64,000 nt of DNA from Caenorhabditis elegans (taxonomy: Eukaryota; Nematoda; Chromadorea; Rhabditida; Rhabditidae). The notes below the pieces were generated by a model. That model searched no databases, had not been told where the DNA came from, and worked only from the letters and a program-made list of their open reading frames with translations. Positions 34,421 through 45,508 of the stretch are shown here, in pieces (within the stretch, counting starts at the first letter, position 1; each line of letters opens with the position of its first letter). The translations under genes were made by a program, and so were the position numbers. Location of the stretch: the NCBI RefSeq assembly GCF_000002985.6, contig NC_003281.10:992001-1056000 (forward strand). The letters are read 5' to 3'.

Positions 34421-34427
34421 TGATAAG
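34421..34427 (-). promoter_or_regulatory. GATA-factor site, paralogue E
   Basis: TGATAAG 58 bp upstream of the predicted start, identical in position and context to paralogue D. Confidence 0.45.
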
Positions 34428-34572
34428 AAGTTGCGTCTCATCATTTATTTCGAAATAGCAATGACGGAACTGTATAGTTTCATTCAAAACAGTAAATATT
34501 GGTGTATGTAATTTAATTTTTGGTTGTGAATATTAAAAATGCAGTTTAAAACTTGAAATTTTGACTCAAAAT

Positions 34573-34665
34573 CAAAATTAGGATTAGGCTCAGGCTTAGG
34601 CTTAGGCTTAGGCTTAGGCTTAGACTTAGGCTTAGGATCAGGCTTAGGCTTACGCTTACGCTTAG
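34573..34665. repeat. Interstitial telomere repeat (TTAGGC)n
   Basis: Ten or more TTAGGC units, several perfect and adjacent, with scattered variants (TCAGGC, TTACGC, TTAGAC). It lies between the tail ends of the paralogue E upstream region and paralogue F. The hexamer is the known nematode telomere repeat. The Lys-Pro-rich reading frame across it is an artefact. Confidence 0.92.
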
Positions 34666-34941
34666 GCGAGGGACAACTCCGCCTTTCAAGGGATTCTCGG
34701 AAAACGAAAACAATTGGAATTTGTGAAAATCGTACGTCTGAAGGCATTAAAAATTCAAAAATTCCATAAAATCCTTAAAATTCCCTTAAAATGTAGAAAT
34801 ATTGAGTAAAATCATCAAAATCGCCAATGGAATCTTCTTAAAATTGTTTTTTTTTGGTTTTGGCTCAAATCTAGAAGTTTTCTGCCAAATTGAATGTTAA
34901 AACTCCATTTCTTTCAAAATTCACAATTTTATCAAAATAAT

Positions 34942-36332
34942 TCAGTTCTTGGAAATTGAATAGACACTGGTAGTGTCAAAATTGAATGGGTTCGCAGTAT
35001 GAGTAGAGTTTTGCCGGATTGTTCGTGCCACTTGAACCACCAAGCGTCGGGAAAGTGCAATGTTGATGGAGCACACGATGATTGTGGTGATCAGGAGCAA
35101 TGATTGGTAGGAGAGCTGTAAAATGAATGGGGAATTGACTGGAATTGCGTTACAGAGCTCTCAATTTTGGTTCAGAACGTAAAATTTAAGCTCGGAGCAT
35201 CAGATTCGCTCTGAAGCATCCAATTTTAGTTTGAAAAGTCGAATTTCTGGTTCAGAACCGTCGAATTTCGCCAAATTTTGCTTAAAAGCACTCAAATTCG
35301 GTCCAGAAGCTCGCCTGAATACTTACATAAACAGTATTGTCATTGAAACGGCTCTGGAACTTGATCGCGATCAGCACAAAGCTCAGCGCAATCAGCACAA
35401 CGATCAGTAGGAAGAACCACTTGAAATAGTAGAACAACGAGAGGATCTCCTTGGAATACTGCCGCTTCTTGATTTTTGTTCTGAATATTTGGCATTTAAA
35501 ACAGGTTTGGGTGCAAAAAAAGCTTACTCATAGACAATGAATCCATACATCAAGGCGACCATGAACTGGCAGACAACTGTGGTGTAGAGGGCGAAGCTCG
35601 CGAAATCGTACGAGGAGCCCATCTGGAAATGATTTTGAGTTTTGGAAACTCGAAATTTCGCTTCAGGAGCCATAATTGAGCCCCAGGATCTCAGAAAGTG
35701 AAGATTTTGTTGAAATTTGTTGTATTTCTTGATTTTGTTTCCAAAATGCAGCTTTCAGGCCCGAGCTTGGAGGTTTTGAGAAGATTTTATGGGATTCTAA
35801 TTTTTTTTTCTCGATAAATCGGTAATTTGGTCCAAAACTCGAATTTTTAAGGCAATTGTTGAAGTTTTAGTCCTTTCATCATCAATTTTGGCGCATCATC
35901 AAATTTTGGCTTTGGGCCTTAAAAAATGTAATTTCAAAATTACAGGAATTTCCTTAAAACATGAGGTCTCAAGCCAAATTTGTTAAATTCAAAGTGATAA
36001 ATTTTGAATTTTAGTCATTTTTTAAGACTCGAAGCCAAAATTGATAGAGGATTGGACTAAAATTTCAACAAGTGCCTTATATTTTGGCTCAGAACCTGAA
36101 AAAACCAAATTTTTGAGTTTTTTGTCCTAAATCTCATCAAATCTAAATTTTCAACACTTTTGTTGAATGAAAAACTCACACTCGAGAACGGATTAACCGC
36201 ATGACATTTGTGCTGCTTCGAATCGGCTGTTGCCTTCTCCACCATGAAGCATGGCGCCACAACGCCGACAATATTAAGAACAAATCCAATAGAAATGAAA
36301 ATTCCCAGAATGAGGAATTTCAAATCCGCCAT
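34942..36332 (-). CDS. Small four-transmembrane protein, paralogue F
   Basis: Predicted 191 residues. Exons 36332-36180, 35622-35528, 35480-35327, 35115-34942 with clean GT/AG junctions and continuous frame. TM1 LILGIFISIGFVLNIVGVVA, then PCFMVEK and CHAVNPFSS (paired cysteines); TM2 FALYTTVVCQFMVALMYGFI; TM3 FKWFFLLIVVLIALSFVLIA after the basic loop KIKKRQYSKEIL; TM4 LLLITTIIVCSINIALSRRL; tail ends VYSISKN. Same four-exon plan as paralogue G. Function unknown; membrane location inferred from topology. Confident as a gene, not as to role. Confidence 0.85.
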
Positions 36333-36449
36333 TTCTTGTTGGGAAATGGCAAGGAATAGGAATTATTTACAGGAAAAATGTGTCACACTTTTTGCCGCCG
36401 AGTTCTTATCGATTTGTGAGTCCAGTGGGACAGCTGGGCGCGTCATTAC

Positions 36450-36456
36450 TGATAAG
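36450..36456 (-). promoter_or_regulatory. GATA-factor site, paralogue F
   Basis: TGATAAG about 118 bp upstream of the ATG; a second CTTATC is at 36405-36410, 73 bp upstream. Confidence 0.45.
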
Positions 36457-36801
36457 AGAGGTAGTGACATAGGTTCGCGAGTACTGGAAAGGTCAGAATT
36501 TGCCGAAAATCGACTAATTAGTGACTTTTCCTGTTGAGAACCGGAAGAGCAGTGAGGAAATTGCAGATTTGGGAGAGAAAATTGAAAATTTTTGAATTTT
36601 CCACAAAAATTGATGGATCTGACTCCATTTTTTACAGTTTTCGGCTTCACATTGAAATGTTTCGCCGAAATTGGTCAAATTTTAGCTAAAAGCCACAAAA
36701 CAGAGTTCCTGATCGCAACATTCGGCCAAAATCTCGAATTTTTGCTTTATAACCAAGAATTTGTGTTCAAAACCTAGAATTCGCAAGTTTATTATAATTT
36801 C

Positions 36802-38382
36802 TCAAATCTTAGCAATTGTATTGCCATTTGTAGTGTCCAAATTGTATTGATTCGTCGACGGCGCGGAGTTTTGTTGTTGAGTAACCCGTTTGATTAGCCG
36901 CACCAGCCGTTTGGAAAGTGTAATATTGAAGGGGCACACAATGCATGTACAAATCGCCAGTACAAATGTTTGGTAGGACAGCTGAAAATACTGATGATTT
37001 TGAAATTTGGCTGAAACCCTTCGAAAATTGGTGTAGACCAGGGGTGTGCGGCAAATGGAAAAAATTGCCGAGCTCGGCAAATCGGCAATTGCTGGTTTTT
37101 CAAAATTTGCCGAGCTCGGCAAATTCGGCAAATCTCTTTTTTCAATATTTGCCGAGCACGGCAAATTCGGCAAATTTGCCGTGCTTAACAAACTCGGAAA
37201 AATTTGATATTTTTTATGTTTTTTGGAGCACCAAAACTACTGAATTCTTAACACACATCTGGTTTCTGAATAAGTTCCGCGTAGTATGTCTGTTTAAGCA
37301 TCAAAATAGCTCAATTTTATATCATTTTACTAAATTTTTGGCTAAAAAATCAATAGTTTTAGTCAAAATTGTACTGTCAAATTTTTGACGTGTGCGGCAA
37401 ATTTCGAAATTTGCCGAGCTCGGCAAATTCGGCAAATCTACTTTTTTGAAAATTGCCGAGCTCGGCAAATCGGCAATTGCTGGTTTTTTTAAATTTGCCG
37501 AATTCGGCAAATCGGCAAATTTGCCGAGCTCGGCAAGTCGGCAATTTTCGGCAAATCGGCAAATTTGCCGCACACCCCTGGTGTAGACCCTTTAAAGCGT
37601 CGAATATTCGTCAAAAAAATTTCAAGATTTGTTGAAAATCACCAACTTTTACTCATTTTTCTTTGAAAAGCATTACAAATTTCAAAATTACGGTGAAACT
37701 CACATTAAGACTGCCGTCCTGGAAACGCTTGTCATACTGGATTTCGATAAGCACAAAGCTCAGCACGTTCAGCACAATTATTAACATGAATAGCCATTTG
37801 ATATAGTCGAACCGTGAAAGAATCTCTTTGGAATACTTACTTTTCTTGATTTTTGTTCTGAAAATTTCAGTATTTTCAGATAAATTGAGAGCAAAAGCTT
37901 ACTTATTGACAATTGACCCAATGAGCCAGCCGATGATGCATTGGCAGAAGATTGTGGCGTAGAGGAAGAAGCTGGCGAGATCGTATGAATAGCCCAGCTG
38001 AAAGTAGTTACCGATTTTGAACTAGAAAATTGGAATTTCTGGAGTTTGGCCGTAGAAAAGAATAAAAATCAGTTAAAAAGGTTAAAATCGTCAGAATTTT
38101 CGTTAAAATTGGCCCGGGCAGGAGTTTGACCCAGAATTTCAAAGTTTCTGGCCTAAAAATACGCCTTTTTCTACAAAAACTCACAGTTGAGAACGGATTC
38201 ACCCAGTGGCATGTCTCCTTTTTAGTTGACCTGTTCGTCTCCACCAAAAAGCATGGCGTCACCACACCGACTATGTTCAGGACAAATCCTAGTAAGACGA
38301 AGAATCCAAAGTAGATCAATTTCAGATCGATTATTCCTTGGATGGTTGAGAAATGACGATCTATGTCCGAACAAAGAGGCAT
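36802..38382 (-). CDS. Small four-transmembrane protein, paralogue G
   Basis: Predicted 208 residues. Exons 38382-38185, 37997-37903, 37857-37704, 36981-36802. The alignable family start (IIDLKLIYFGF) has no ATG, so the nearest in-frame ATG (MPLCSDIDRHFSTIQG) adds 16 residues. TM1 FFVLLGFVLNIVGVV, TPCFLVE and CHWVNPFST; TM2 FFLYATIFCQCIIGWLIGSI; loop KIKKSKYSKEIL; TM3 WLFMLIIVLNVLSFVLIEI; TM4 FVLAICTCIVCPFNITLSKR. Closest to paralogue F, with which it shares exon plan and direction. Intron 3 contains a hAT-like MITE. Function unknown. Confidence 0.83.
37039..37580. mobile_element. hAT-like MITE with 8-bp target duplication
   Basis: The terminal inverted repeat begins CAGGGGTGTGCGGCAAAT and is matched at the right end. 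The element is flanked by the perfect direct repeat GTGTAGAC (37031-37038 and 37581-37588). An 8-bp duplication and CAGGG ends are typical of the hAT superfamily. Subterminal GCCGAGCTCGGCAAAT words (each containing the palindrome GCCGAGCTCGGC) occur about ten times. No transposase, so non-autonomous. Confidence 0.85.
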
Positions 38383-39715
38383 TTGAAGAACAGTGGGTAC
38401 TGCTAATTGGACCGTCTGGACAGTTGTTATCACTGTGATAAGAGGGGTGGTGACATAGGTGCGCGAGTACTGGGAAGTTCACAATCTTTCAAAAAAAAAA
38501 CGACTGGTTTGTCAATTTTATGACTTTTAGTCGCCTCTTTTGTCGGGCTGTGAAACAATTTGAACCTTTCTTGGCCCGCGTTTTGGGGGGTAAAACTCAA
38601 AATTTGAGGATTTGGCCCAAAATTTCAGGCTACGATCTAAATTTAGGCCATCTCAGTGGCAATTTGTAAGCTTCGGACAAAAACACAAAGGTTTTGAGCC
38701 AAACTTCGGAGACTTGAAGCCAAATTGGCACTCTGAGCCAAATTTTAGAAATTAGGGCTTAAATCCAGCTTGACAGTCAAATTTTGAAGTGCTGAGTCAA
38801 TTTTTCAGATTCCGGAGCAAACTTCGGGCTTTGCAGGTATAGAAGTTGCGGATCTGAGCCGAAATTCGAGAGTTGGAGCCAAATTACCCAAATTTTGAGG
38901 CAGTGGGTCAATTTTCCAGGCTTTGAGACATATTTCGGGCTTTGAAGCTTTCGAAGTTGAGATTTGGAGCCAAATTACCCAAATTTTGAGGTAGTGGATC
39001 AATTTTTCAGGTTCTGGAGCACACATCGGGCTTTGCAGGTATAGAAGTTCCGTTCTGAGCTGAAAATCGAGATTTGGAGCCAAATGACCTGAAATCTGGT
39101 ATTCTGAGTCAAATTTTCAGGTTCTGAACGGAGTTTTAACATTTTCAGCTAGCATTTGAGCTGCAGAGCAAAAATTTGGCGGTGTTTGGGCTTCTGACTG
39201 AAAATCATCGGTTCCAAGCCAAAATTCAAGGCTTTGAGCCAAAAACTGCAGAAAAATATGAAAATTTCGGAATTCAACGCGCCAGGGGTCTTAAAATCAC
39301 AAAATTTTGAGAATTTTTGAATTACAGCTCAATAAATTTATATTCTAAAACTCGGAAAAAAACATTATGCAATAAGAACGTAACAACATGTGAAAAATAA
39401 GGAAAAATCATAAATAAATGCATAAAACTGGTCAAAAAACATGCAAAAGCGAGAGAAAACGGGTACCCGATATGTAAATGAAGAAAAGTATGCGGAGAGA
39501 TGAGAGAAATTGCTGAAGAAAATGCATAAACTGGGAGATATAGATCTAGGAAAATGAAAATTTAGGCAGAGGTTCCCCGGGAAAGTGGTCAAGCCGGCTC
39601 GGTGAGCAATTAAAAGTCGAAAATTCCAAATTTTCACAATTTTTCATACGAAAATTTGAGATTTTCGACCCAAAATCGCCGATAGAGCACACTTGCCACC
39701 ACGGGGAGCAATAAA
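38383..39715. other. Gap between paralogue G and the RhoGAP gene
   Basis: Holds the paralogue G upstream region with a GATA site at 38436-38442 (TGATAAG, 54 bp from the ATG), then about 500 bp of drifting repeats of period near 90-110 bp (GGAGCCAAATTACCCAAATT at 38875 and 38966; GGGCTTTGCAGGTATAGAAG at 38827 and 39029), and one partial copy of the GAGCACATTTG repeat at 39545-39700. No gene seen. Confidence 0.65.
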
Positions 39716-42700
39716 TTAATGATGTTTCGGCACGACACGTGGATTATTGATCAGAAAATGGAGCAGCTGATGGTTCGGCATGGCGGGTATGGAGCCCGAG
39801 CAGAAGAGTGTCGGCGAGAAAATTGTCGCCAGATTTTCGACGGTCATCTTGTTTTTTGCACTGTGATCTGCCACCTGGAATTGGGGAAATTTTTTGAAAA
39901 ATTCCAGAAAATTTGTTTGAAAATTCGAATTTTTTAACTTAAGAACTAATTTTTTAGGGGAAAACTAAATTTCAAGCCAAATAAAAAATATTGGCCACAG
40001 CGGGGGTCAAACCTCGGTCTTGTGCTTGGCAGCCATCCGTGTTACCCACTGCGCCATCGGTGCAAGTTTTAAATTTCGCAAAAACTGGGTTTCGGGGTAT
40101 TTCTAGGGGGTTTGCACTAATTTTTACACCTAAAAGCTATGAAAAATTACTAGAGTTGAGTTTTTAGAATATTTCCTTGTTCTTACGAAAAAAAATTAAG
40201 CGAATTTTGCAAAAGTTTGAGCCATAAAACTTTAAAACGCTATGAGAACCAATTCCAAGCAAAATAAAAGAAATTCGCCCCGGCGGGGGTCGAACCCCGG
40301 TCGTGTGCTTGGTAGCCATCTGTGTTACCCTCTGAGCCACAGGTGCATTTTTGAAAATTTGCGGAAAATGGGTTTCCGGGAATTCTTAGGGGGTTTAAAC
40401 TGATTTTTACACCTAAAAGCGATGAAAAATTGACTAGAATTAAGTTATTTGGGGCTTTATTCATTTTTATAAGAAAAATTCGAAATTTGGACAGAAAATA
40501 ATTCTAAAACTGGTTTTCGACACTTTTAAATGCTTTGAGAACCAATATCAATCAAAACAAAAAATTCGCCGCAGTGGGGGTCGAACCCCGGTCGTGTGCT
40601 TGGCAGCCATCCGTGTTACCTACTGAGCCACCGATGCATTTTCGAAATTTCGCGAAAATGGGTTCTAGGGTATTTTCAGGGGGTTTGGAGTGAATTTTTA
40701 GGTCAAAAACCTTCGAAAATCCACTTAAATAGTGAAATTTTGAATTTTTACCTTTTTCAAATGCGCCAACACTGCTCCAAGTGTGATTATGTTCGCATCG
40801 GACAGCTCCATCATCACTTTTCTGAAATTTTCCAGTAATTTCAGAATGTTTTCCAGTTTTCGAGAGAAAAAATGAAAATTTGGGCAGAGGTTCCCCGGGA
40901 AAGTGGTCAAATGGGCTCGGTGAGCAATTTTGGGTGGAAAAATTCAAATTTTCACAGTTTTTTACGCGAAAGTTTGAGATTTCCAAGTCAAAATCGCCGA
41001 TAGAGCACATTTGCCACGGAATTTCCAAAAAAATTTTTTAAAGCTATTTTTTGGCTCATTTTCACCGGGATTTCTACAATTTTGGGAAAATTTTGGACCC
41101 AAAATCCCCAAATTTCCAGCACCTTATCTGCCGCTCCCTCTCATGTGTAGATCGTTGATTCGTCTCCTGGTAGGCGACGAGAAGCTGCTTATGGACGCTG
41201 AACGGGATCAGTTGCTGTGGTAGTAGGCGGAAGTAGAGCTTCAAGAGCCCGCAAACTGTGTGAATATCGCAAACCTGAAAAAATTGGTGAAATTTTGAGA
41301 AAAATTGAAAGTTTTTTGGGGTAAAAATGAAAATTTGGGCAGAGGTTCCCCGGGAAAGTGGCCAAATGTGCTCGGTGAGCAATAGAGGTCTGAAAATTCC
41401 AAATTTTCGTAGTTTTTTATGCGAAAATTTGAAATTTTCAGCCCAAAATCACCGATAGAGCACATTTGCCACGGAAAAGCATACAAAGACAATTTTAAAG
41501 AAGAATTCAAAAATTTAGTGAAATTTTTGTGAATTTTCTAGAAAACAATAGACAGTTTTTGAATTTTCGAATTTTTTAGTGTGAGAAAACTAATTTTTTT
41601 TCGATATTTTCCAGTAAATTTCAGATTTTTACACAAAAATTGAGTTTCAAGAAAAAATTTGAGTCATAAAACTTTAAATCGTTCTGAGAATCAATTTCAA
41701 GCAAAATAAAAGAAATTCGCCGCGGCGAGGGTCGAACCCCGGTCTTGTGCTTGGCAGCCATCTGTGTTACCTACTGAGCCATAGGTGCATATTTGAAATT
41801 TCACAAAAAACGGGTTCTAGGATATTGTTAGGGTTTTCAAAGTGAATTTTGCAGTAGAAAACTTGAAAAATTGAGCTGAATATGTGAAATTTCGAGTTTT
41901 TCGAGTAAAAATGAAAATTTGGGCAGAGCTTCCCCGGGAAAGTGGTCAAATGTGCTCGGTGAGCAATTCCGGGTGGAAAATTCCAAATTTTAGCAGTTTT
42001 TTTATGCGAAAATTTAAAATTTTCAAGCCAAAATCGCCGATAGAGCACATTTGCCACGGAAATCTTATTTTAGGTCAATTTTCTTCAATTTTTACGATTT
42101 TTGGCTCATTTTCTTTGGATTTTTGCAATTTTTTAGGCAAAAACTCCGGGAAAACGCTGAAAATCCCGCGCAAATTACCGTAGCCAAGTCCACATATTGA
42201 TTAGAATCAAACTGTTGCTTGAGCTTTTCCATATGATCATAGGATCCCGAAACCCGATAAATCCCCTCCACATCAAGACCCCTCGATTCGACTTCTCCAA
42301 TGCAAAGTGGCACGATTGGCGGCAAATCTGCTCCGTGAGCCATGCACAGGGTGGTAATGTCGACGCCGAACATGCGTTTCACGTATTTCGAGTCGGGCAC
42401 ACAGTCGTGAAGCGTTTTTTCCGAGCATTTTTTGTGAGCCGCGAAGCCACAGTCCTCGCATCGCATTCCCTGGAAAATTTGATTTTTTTGAAATTGTTTC
42501 TCGAAAAAATATTAATTGCGCTAATCCTTCATAAAATTCGAAATCAGCGCAAAATTTAGCCTTAAATAGCTTTAACTCAGACTTTCTAGCTCAATTTTGA
42601 AATTTCGCGGGGTACTGTAGCTCCAAAAGTACGCAAACACCGACTACAGTAACCCGAAACACCGGATCTTACGTAATTGCGAGATTTTTGCCTGAAAAAC

Positions 42701-45210
42701 GAGTTCCGGGGGTAAAATAGTGCGGGGAATTCGAAAAAGGCATTAAAAATCCGAAGAAATTGCCAGTTTTTGCGAAAATTGTGTTTTTTTCATGAATTTT
42801 TTTCAAAAAATTCCAGAATTTCGCCCTAAAATTTCACAATTTCCAGTTTTTTCTTAATTTTCGCGTATATTTTATAATATTTTACCTGATGCACCAATCC
42901 CCACAGGAAATTTCGGCAATAATCACAGTAGTGCGGAGCTTTGAAGGTGTACGACGTGAAGTTGTGTGCTCGAGTGACGGGACGGCGTACAATGTCTGAA
43001 GTGGTGGCGGCGGCGTTCGTATACCGAGAATATGGGCTGAAAAATCGATATTTCTATGGGGAAAACTGGAAAAACCGCAAAAATCTAAACTGTTTAAGGT
43101 AAAAATGAAAATTTGGGCAGAGGTTCCCCGGGAAAGTGGTCAAATGGGCTCGGTGAGCAATGTCGGGTGGAAAATTTCAAAATTTTTCAGTTTTTAATGC
43201 AAAAATTTGAAATTTTCAGCCCGTAATCGCCGATAGAGCACATTTGCCACGGAAAAGCGTACAAAGACAATTTCTAGGGAGAATTCAAAAATTCAGAGAA
43301 AGTTTTCGAATTTTCTAGAAAAAAATTGGAATTTTTGACGCGTTTCGTAGCTTTTTAGCACTGAAAAATCTAAATTAGGGCAAAAAGACTAGTTTTTGGA
43401 TATTTTTCAGTTTTTACCGTAAACTTGTCATATTTTTTCACTATTTTCCGATTTTTACATCAAAATTTGACCAAAATCAGGGAAAACTCAATTTTTCGGC
43501 AATTTTACGGTAATTTTGAGCTCTCGAAGCTTAAAATTAGCAATATTTTAATTTTTTCAAGTTTTTAAGGTAAAAATCGAAATTTGGGCAGAGGTTCCCC
43601 GGGAAAGTGGTCAAATGGGCTCGGTGAGCAATTAAAAGCTTAAAAATCCAAATTTTTGCAGTATTTAATGCGAAAATTTGAAATTTCTAAGCCAAAATCG
43701 CCGATAGAGCACATTTGCCACGGAGAAAACAGAAAGTAGGTTTGAATTATTTAAGTGAGCTTTTTATTGAAATTTTTAGAATTTTCTAAGAAAAAATTGG
43801 CAGTTTTTGAATTTTCGACGCGTTTTGTAGTTTTTAGCATTTAAAAATTAACGTTAGGGCAAGAAATCTAGTTTTTACCATATTTTTCAGTAAATTTCAG
43901 ATTTTTCCCACTATTTTCCGATTTTTGGAGCAAAATTCAACCAAAAACCCGAAAATTTTGCATTTTTGAGCTATTTTACGCTTTAAAAGCAGAAAATTAG
44001 CGAAAATGTCATGTTTCCAAAGTTTTTGAGGTAAAAATGAAAATTCGGGCAGAGGTTCCCCGGGAAAATGGTCAAATGTGCTCGGTGAGCAATTAAAAGC
44101 TTAAAAATCCAAATTTTTGCAGTATTTAATGCGAAAATTTGAAATTTCCCGCCTAAAATCGCCGATAGAGCACATTTGCCACGGAATTTATATTCTAAGT
44201 CAATTTTCTTCAATTTTTATAATTTTTGGCTCATTTTCTTGTGATTTTTGCCATTTTTCATGATTTTCGGCCTATTTTTCGCTAATGTTCCGCCAATTCC
44301 CATACCTATCCTCATAAATCGCCTCATCCGCCATTCTTTTTATATAATCCGCCGCGTGAAGGTCCACAAACATTGAAATGAGCCCATCAGCCACCAAAAG
44401 GTCCATAGTGTCGAAACGCTTCTCCCCAACGTAGAATTGACCGTCGTAGTAGAGCTGGAAATTTAAAAATTTGGCTAAAAATTGAAAAAATCCCAAGTTT
44501 TTGAATTAAAAATGAAAATTTGGGCAGCGGTTCCCAGGGAAAGTGGTCAAATGTGCTCGCGGAGCAATTTTAGGTGAAAAATTCCGAATTCTCGCAGTTT
44601 TTTATGCAAAAATTCGAGATTTCCAGCCTAAAATTGCCGATAGAGCGCATTTGCCACGGCGAGTTAACAAAAATTGGGAATTTTTCACTAAATTCGAAAA
44701 TTTAGCGGAAAATTTGATATTTTTCGGGTATTTTCTTGATGTTTATCGATTTTTTCTGCTTTTTAAACTCTAAAAATGCTTACTTTATAATTCATAACCT
44801 TTGCATCAAAAATCATACACAAAGTGCACGCGTCTCTGCTCCGATTCGACTCCCGCACCAAATACGAGCCTTCTCCGGCCTCCAGCAGCATTTTTTCGGC
44901 CTGAAAATCGAATTTTCGAGCTTAAAACACCCAAAAATCACTAAAAACCTCATTTCTATCGATTAATCCGTGAAATTCGGCTCCAAAATGTCGAGGTCTC
45001 TGCTGAAGAGGTTTTCGGCACAAAACTGCGTTGGGTTTCGGCGCTTTTTCTTGTAAAAGGTACAAATTTTGCTTCCAGTATCCTTTTGATGCTCCTGGAA
45101 ATTGGAAAATTTGAGATTTTAGCTTTTCGGATATTTTTAAAGCTTCCAAAACTTGTTGAGCTTGAAAAAAATGACTTACCCGAGCTCCCAGGAGGCCCGT
45201 CGTCTTCCAT
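39716..45210 (-). CDS. chin-1: Chimaerin-type RhoGAP (SH2-C1-RhoGAP)
   Basis: Rac/Rho-family GTPase-activating protein, cytosolic and recruited to membranes through its C1 domain. Exons 45210-45180, 45094-44949, 44900-44784, 44454-44306, 43036-42886, 42469-42179, 41274-41123, 40821-40752, 39874-39716; 421 residues. SH2 about residues 45-150 (FGAEFHGLI, GSYLVRES with the phosphotyrosine arginine, LYYDGQFYVGEKRF). C1 about 170-220 with the full H-x12-C-x2-C...C-x2-C-x4-H-x2-C-x7-C pattern (HNFTSYTFKAPHYCDYC, CEDCGFAAHKKC). RhoGAP to the end, with arginine finger GIYRVSG and LLKLYFRLLPQQL. It is close to vertebrate chimaerin-2-type architecture. The start MEDDGPPGSS lies 2 nt after an acceptor-like TTTTGCAG, so an upstream non-coding exon is possible. 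Start codons of this gene and the PNPase gene are 299 bp apart. Confidence 0.93.
39988..40637 (-). repeat. Three tRNA-like units, ~290-bp spacing, in RhoGAP last intron
   Basis: B boxes (reverse TCGAACC or TCAAACC) at 40007-40013, 40290-40296 and 40581-40587. Each is followed leftwards-to-right by the reversed A box, e.g. GTTACCTACTGAGCCACCGA. Read on the minus strand each is TGGC-TCAGTGGGTAAC followed ~42 nt later by GGTTCGACCCC, with AAGCACAAGACCGG between. Confidence 0.85.
41700..41790 (-). repeat. Single tRNA-like unit in RhoGAP intron
   Basis: Reverse B box at 41732-41738 (GTCGAACCCCGG) and reverse A box GTTACCTACTGAGCCATAGG; same family as 39988-40637. Confidence 0.85.
43090..43735. 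repeat. Left arm of long inverted duplication
   Basis: About 650 bp in RhoGAP intron 4, near-identical to the reverse complement of 47340-47985. The shared part includes two GAGCACATTTG repeats and all the DNA between them (e.g. ATTAGGGCAAAAAGACTAGT at 43374 versus its inverse at 47681). Confidence 0.85.
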
Positions 45211-45508
45211 ACCTGCAAAAATTCGATTTTTATTGATTTTTTAACTGAAAATGCAAAAAAATCGAAGAAATTTGGAGAAAAATGAGCAAAGTTGAGCTAA
45301 TTTCTTAGAAAATAAATAAAATTCTGAAGAAAATCGCGAAAAGTGCCAGCGATCGAGACACGCGCCAGCAAAATTTCCTTGGCGCATTTCTCGACCAAAT
45401 TATTTTTTTAATTCAAAACTTGAAAATATTGAATTTTCACTCATTTTCGCTGTTTTTTTCTCAATTTTTCGATAAAAATTGAATAAAAATTAGTTTTTTA
45501 GATTAAAA
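45211..45508. promoter_or_regulatory. Shared divergent promoter region, RhoGAP / PNPase
   Basis: Only 298 bp separate the two start codons. The interval is AT-rich with a short GC-rich patch near 45345-45385 (AGCGATCGAGACACGCGCCA). No TATA box at an expected place. Any 5' untranslated exon of either gene must lie here or within the other gene. Confidence 0.5.

Larger units (their letters stand above)
40868..44660 (-). repeat. ~155-bp GAGCACATTTG dispersed repeat, seven copies
   Basis: Copies at about 40868-41020, 41326-41475, 41905-42058, 43102-43255, 43568-43722, 44030-44183 and 44510-44660 in RhoGAP introns, partial at 39545-39700, and in the opposite orientation at 46912-47065, 47343-47500 and 47811-47975 in the PNPase gene. 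Each has CAAATGTGCTCTATCGGCGA at one end and GAGCACATTTGACCACTTTC then CCGGGGAACC at the other, i.e. CAAATGTGCTC/GAGCACATTTG inverted repeats ~110 bp apart. Orientation always follows the host gene. Confidence 0.85.

Noticed and set aside
34484..34747. Lys-Pro repeat protein on the minus strand
   Set aside because: It is a translation of the TTAGGC tract with no splice or family support.
36894..37635. Several overlapping frames rich in NLPSSAN or ICRARQ repeats
   Set aside because: All derive from GCCGAGCTCGGC subterminal palindromes of the hAT-like MITE.
38185..38433. Upstream extension of paralogue G to 38433
   Set aside because: The extended frame starts with GTG, not ATG, and overlaps the GATA site; ATG at 38382 was preferred.
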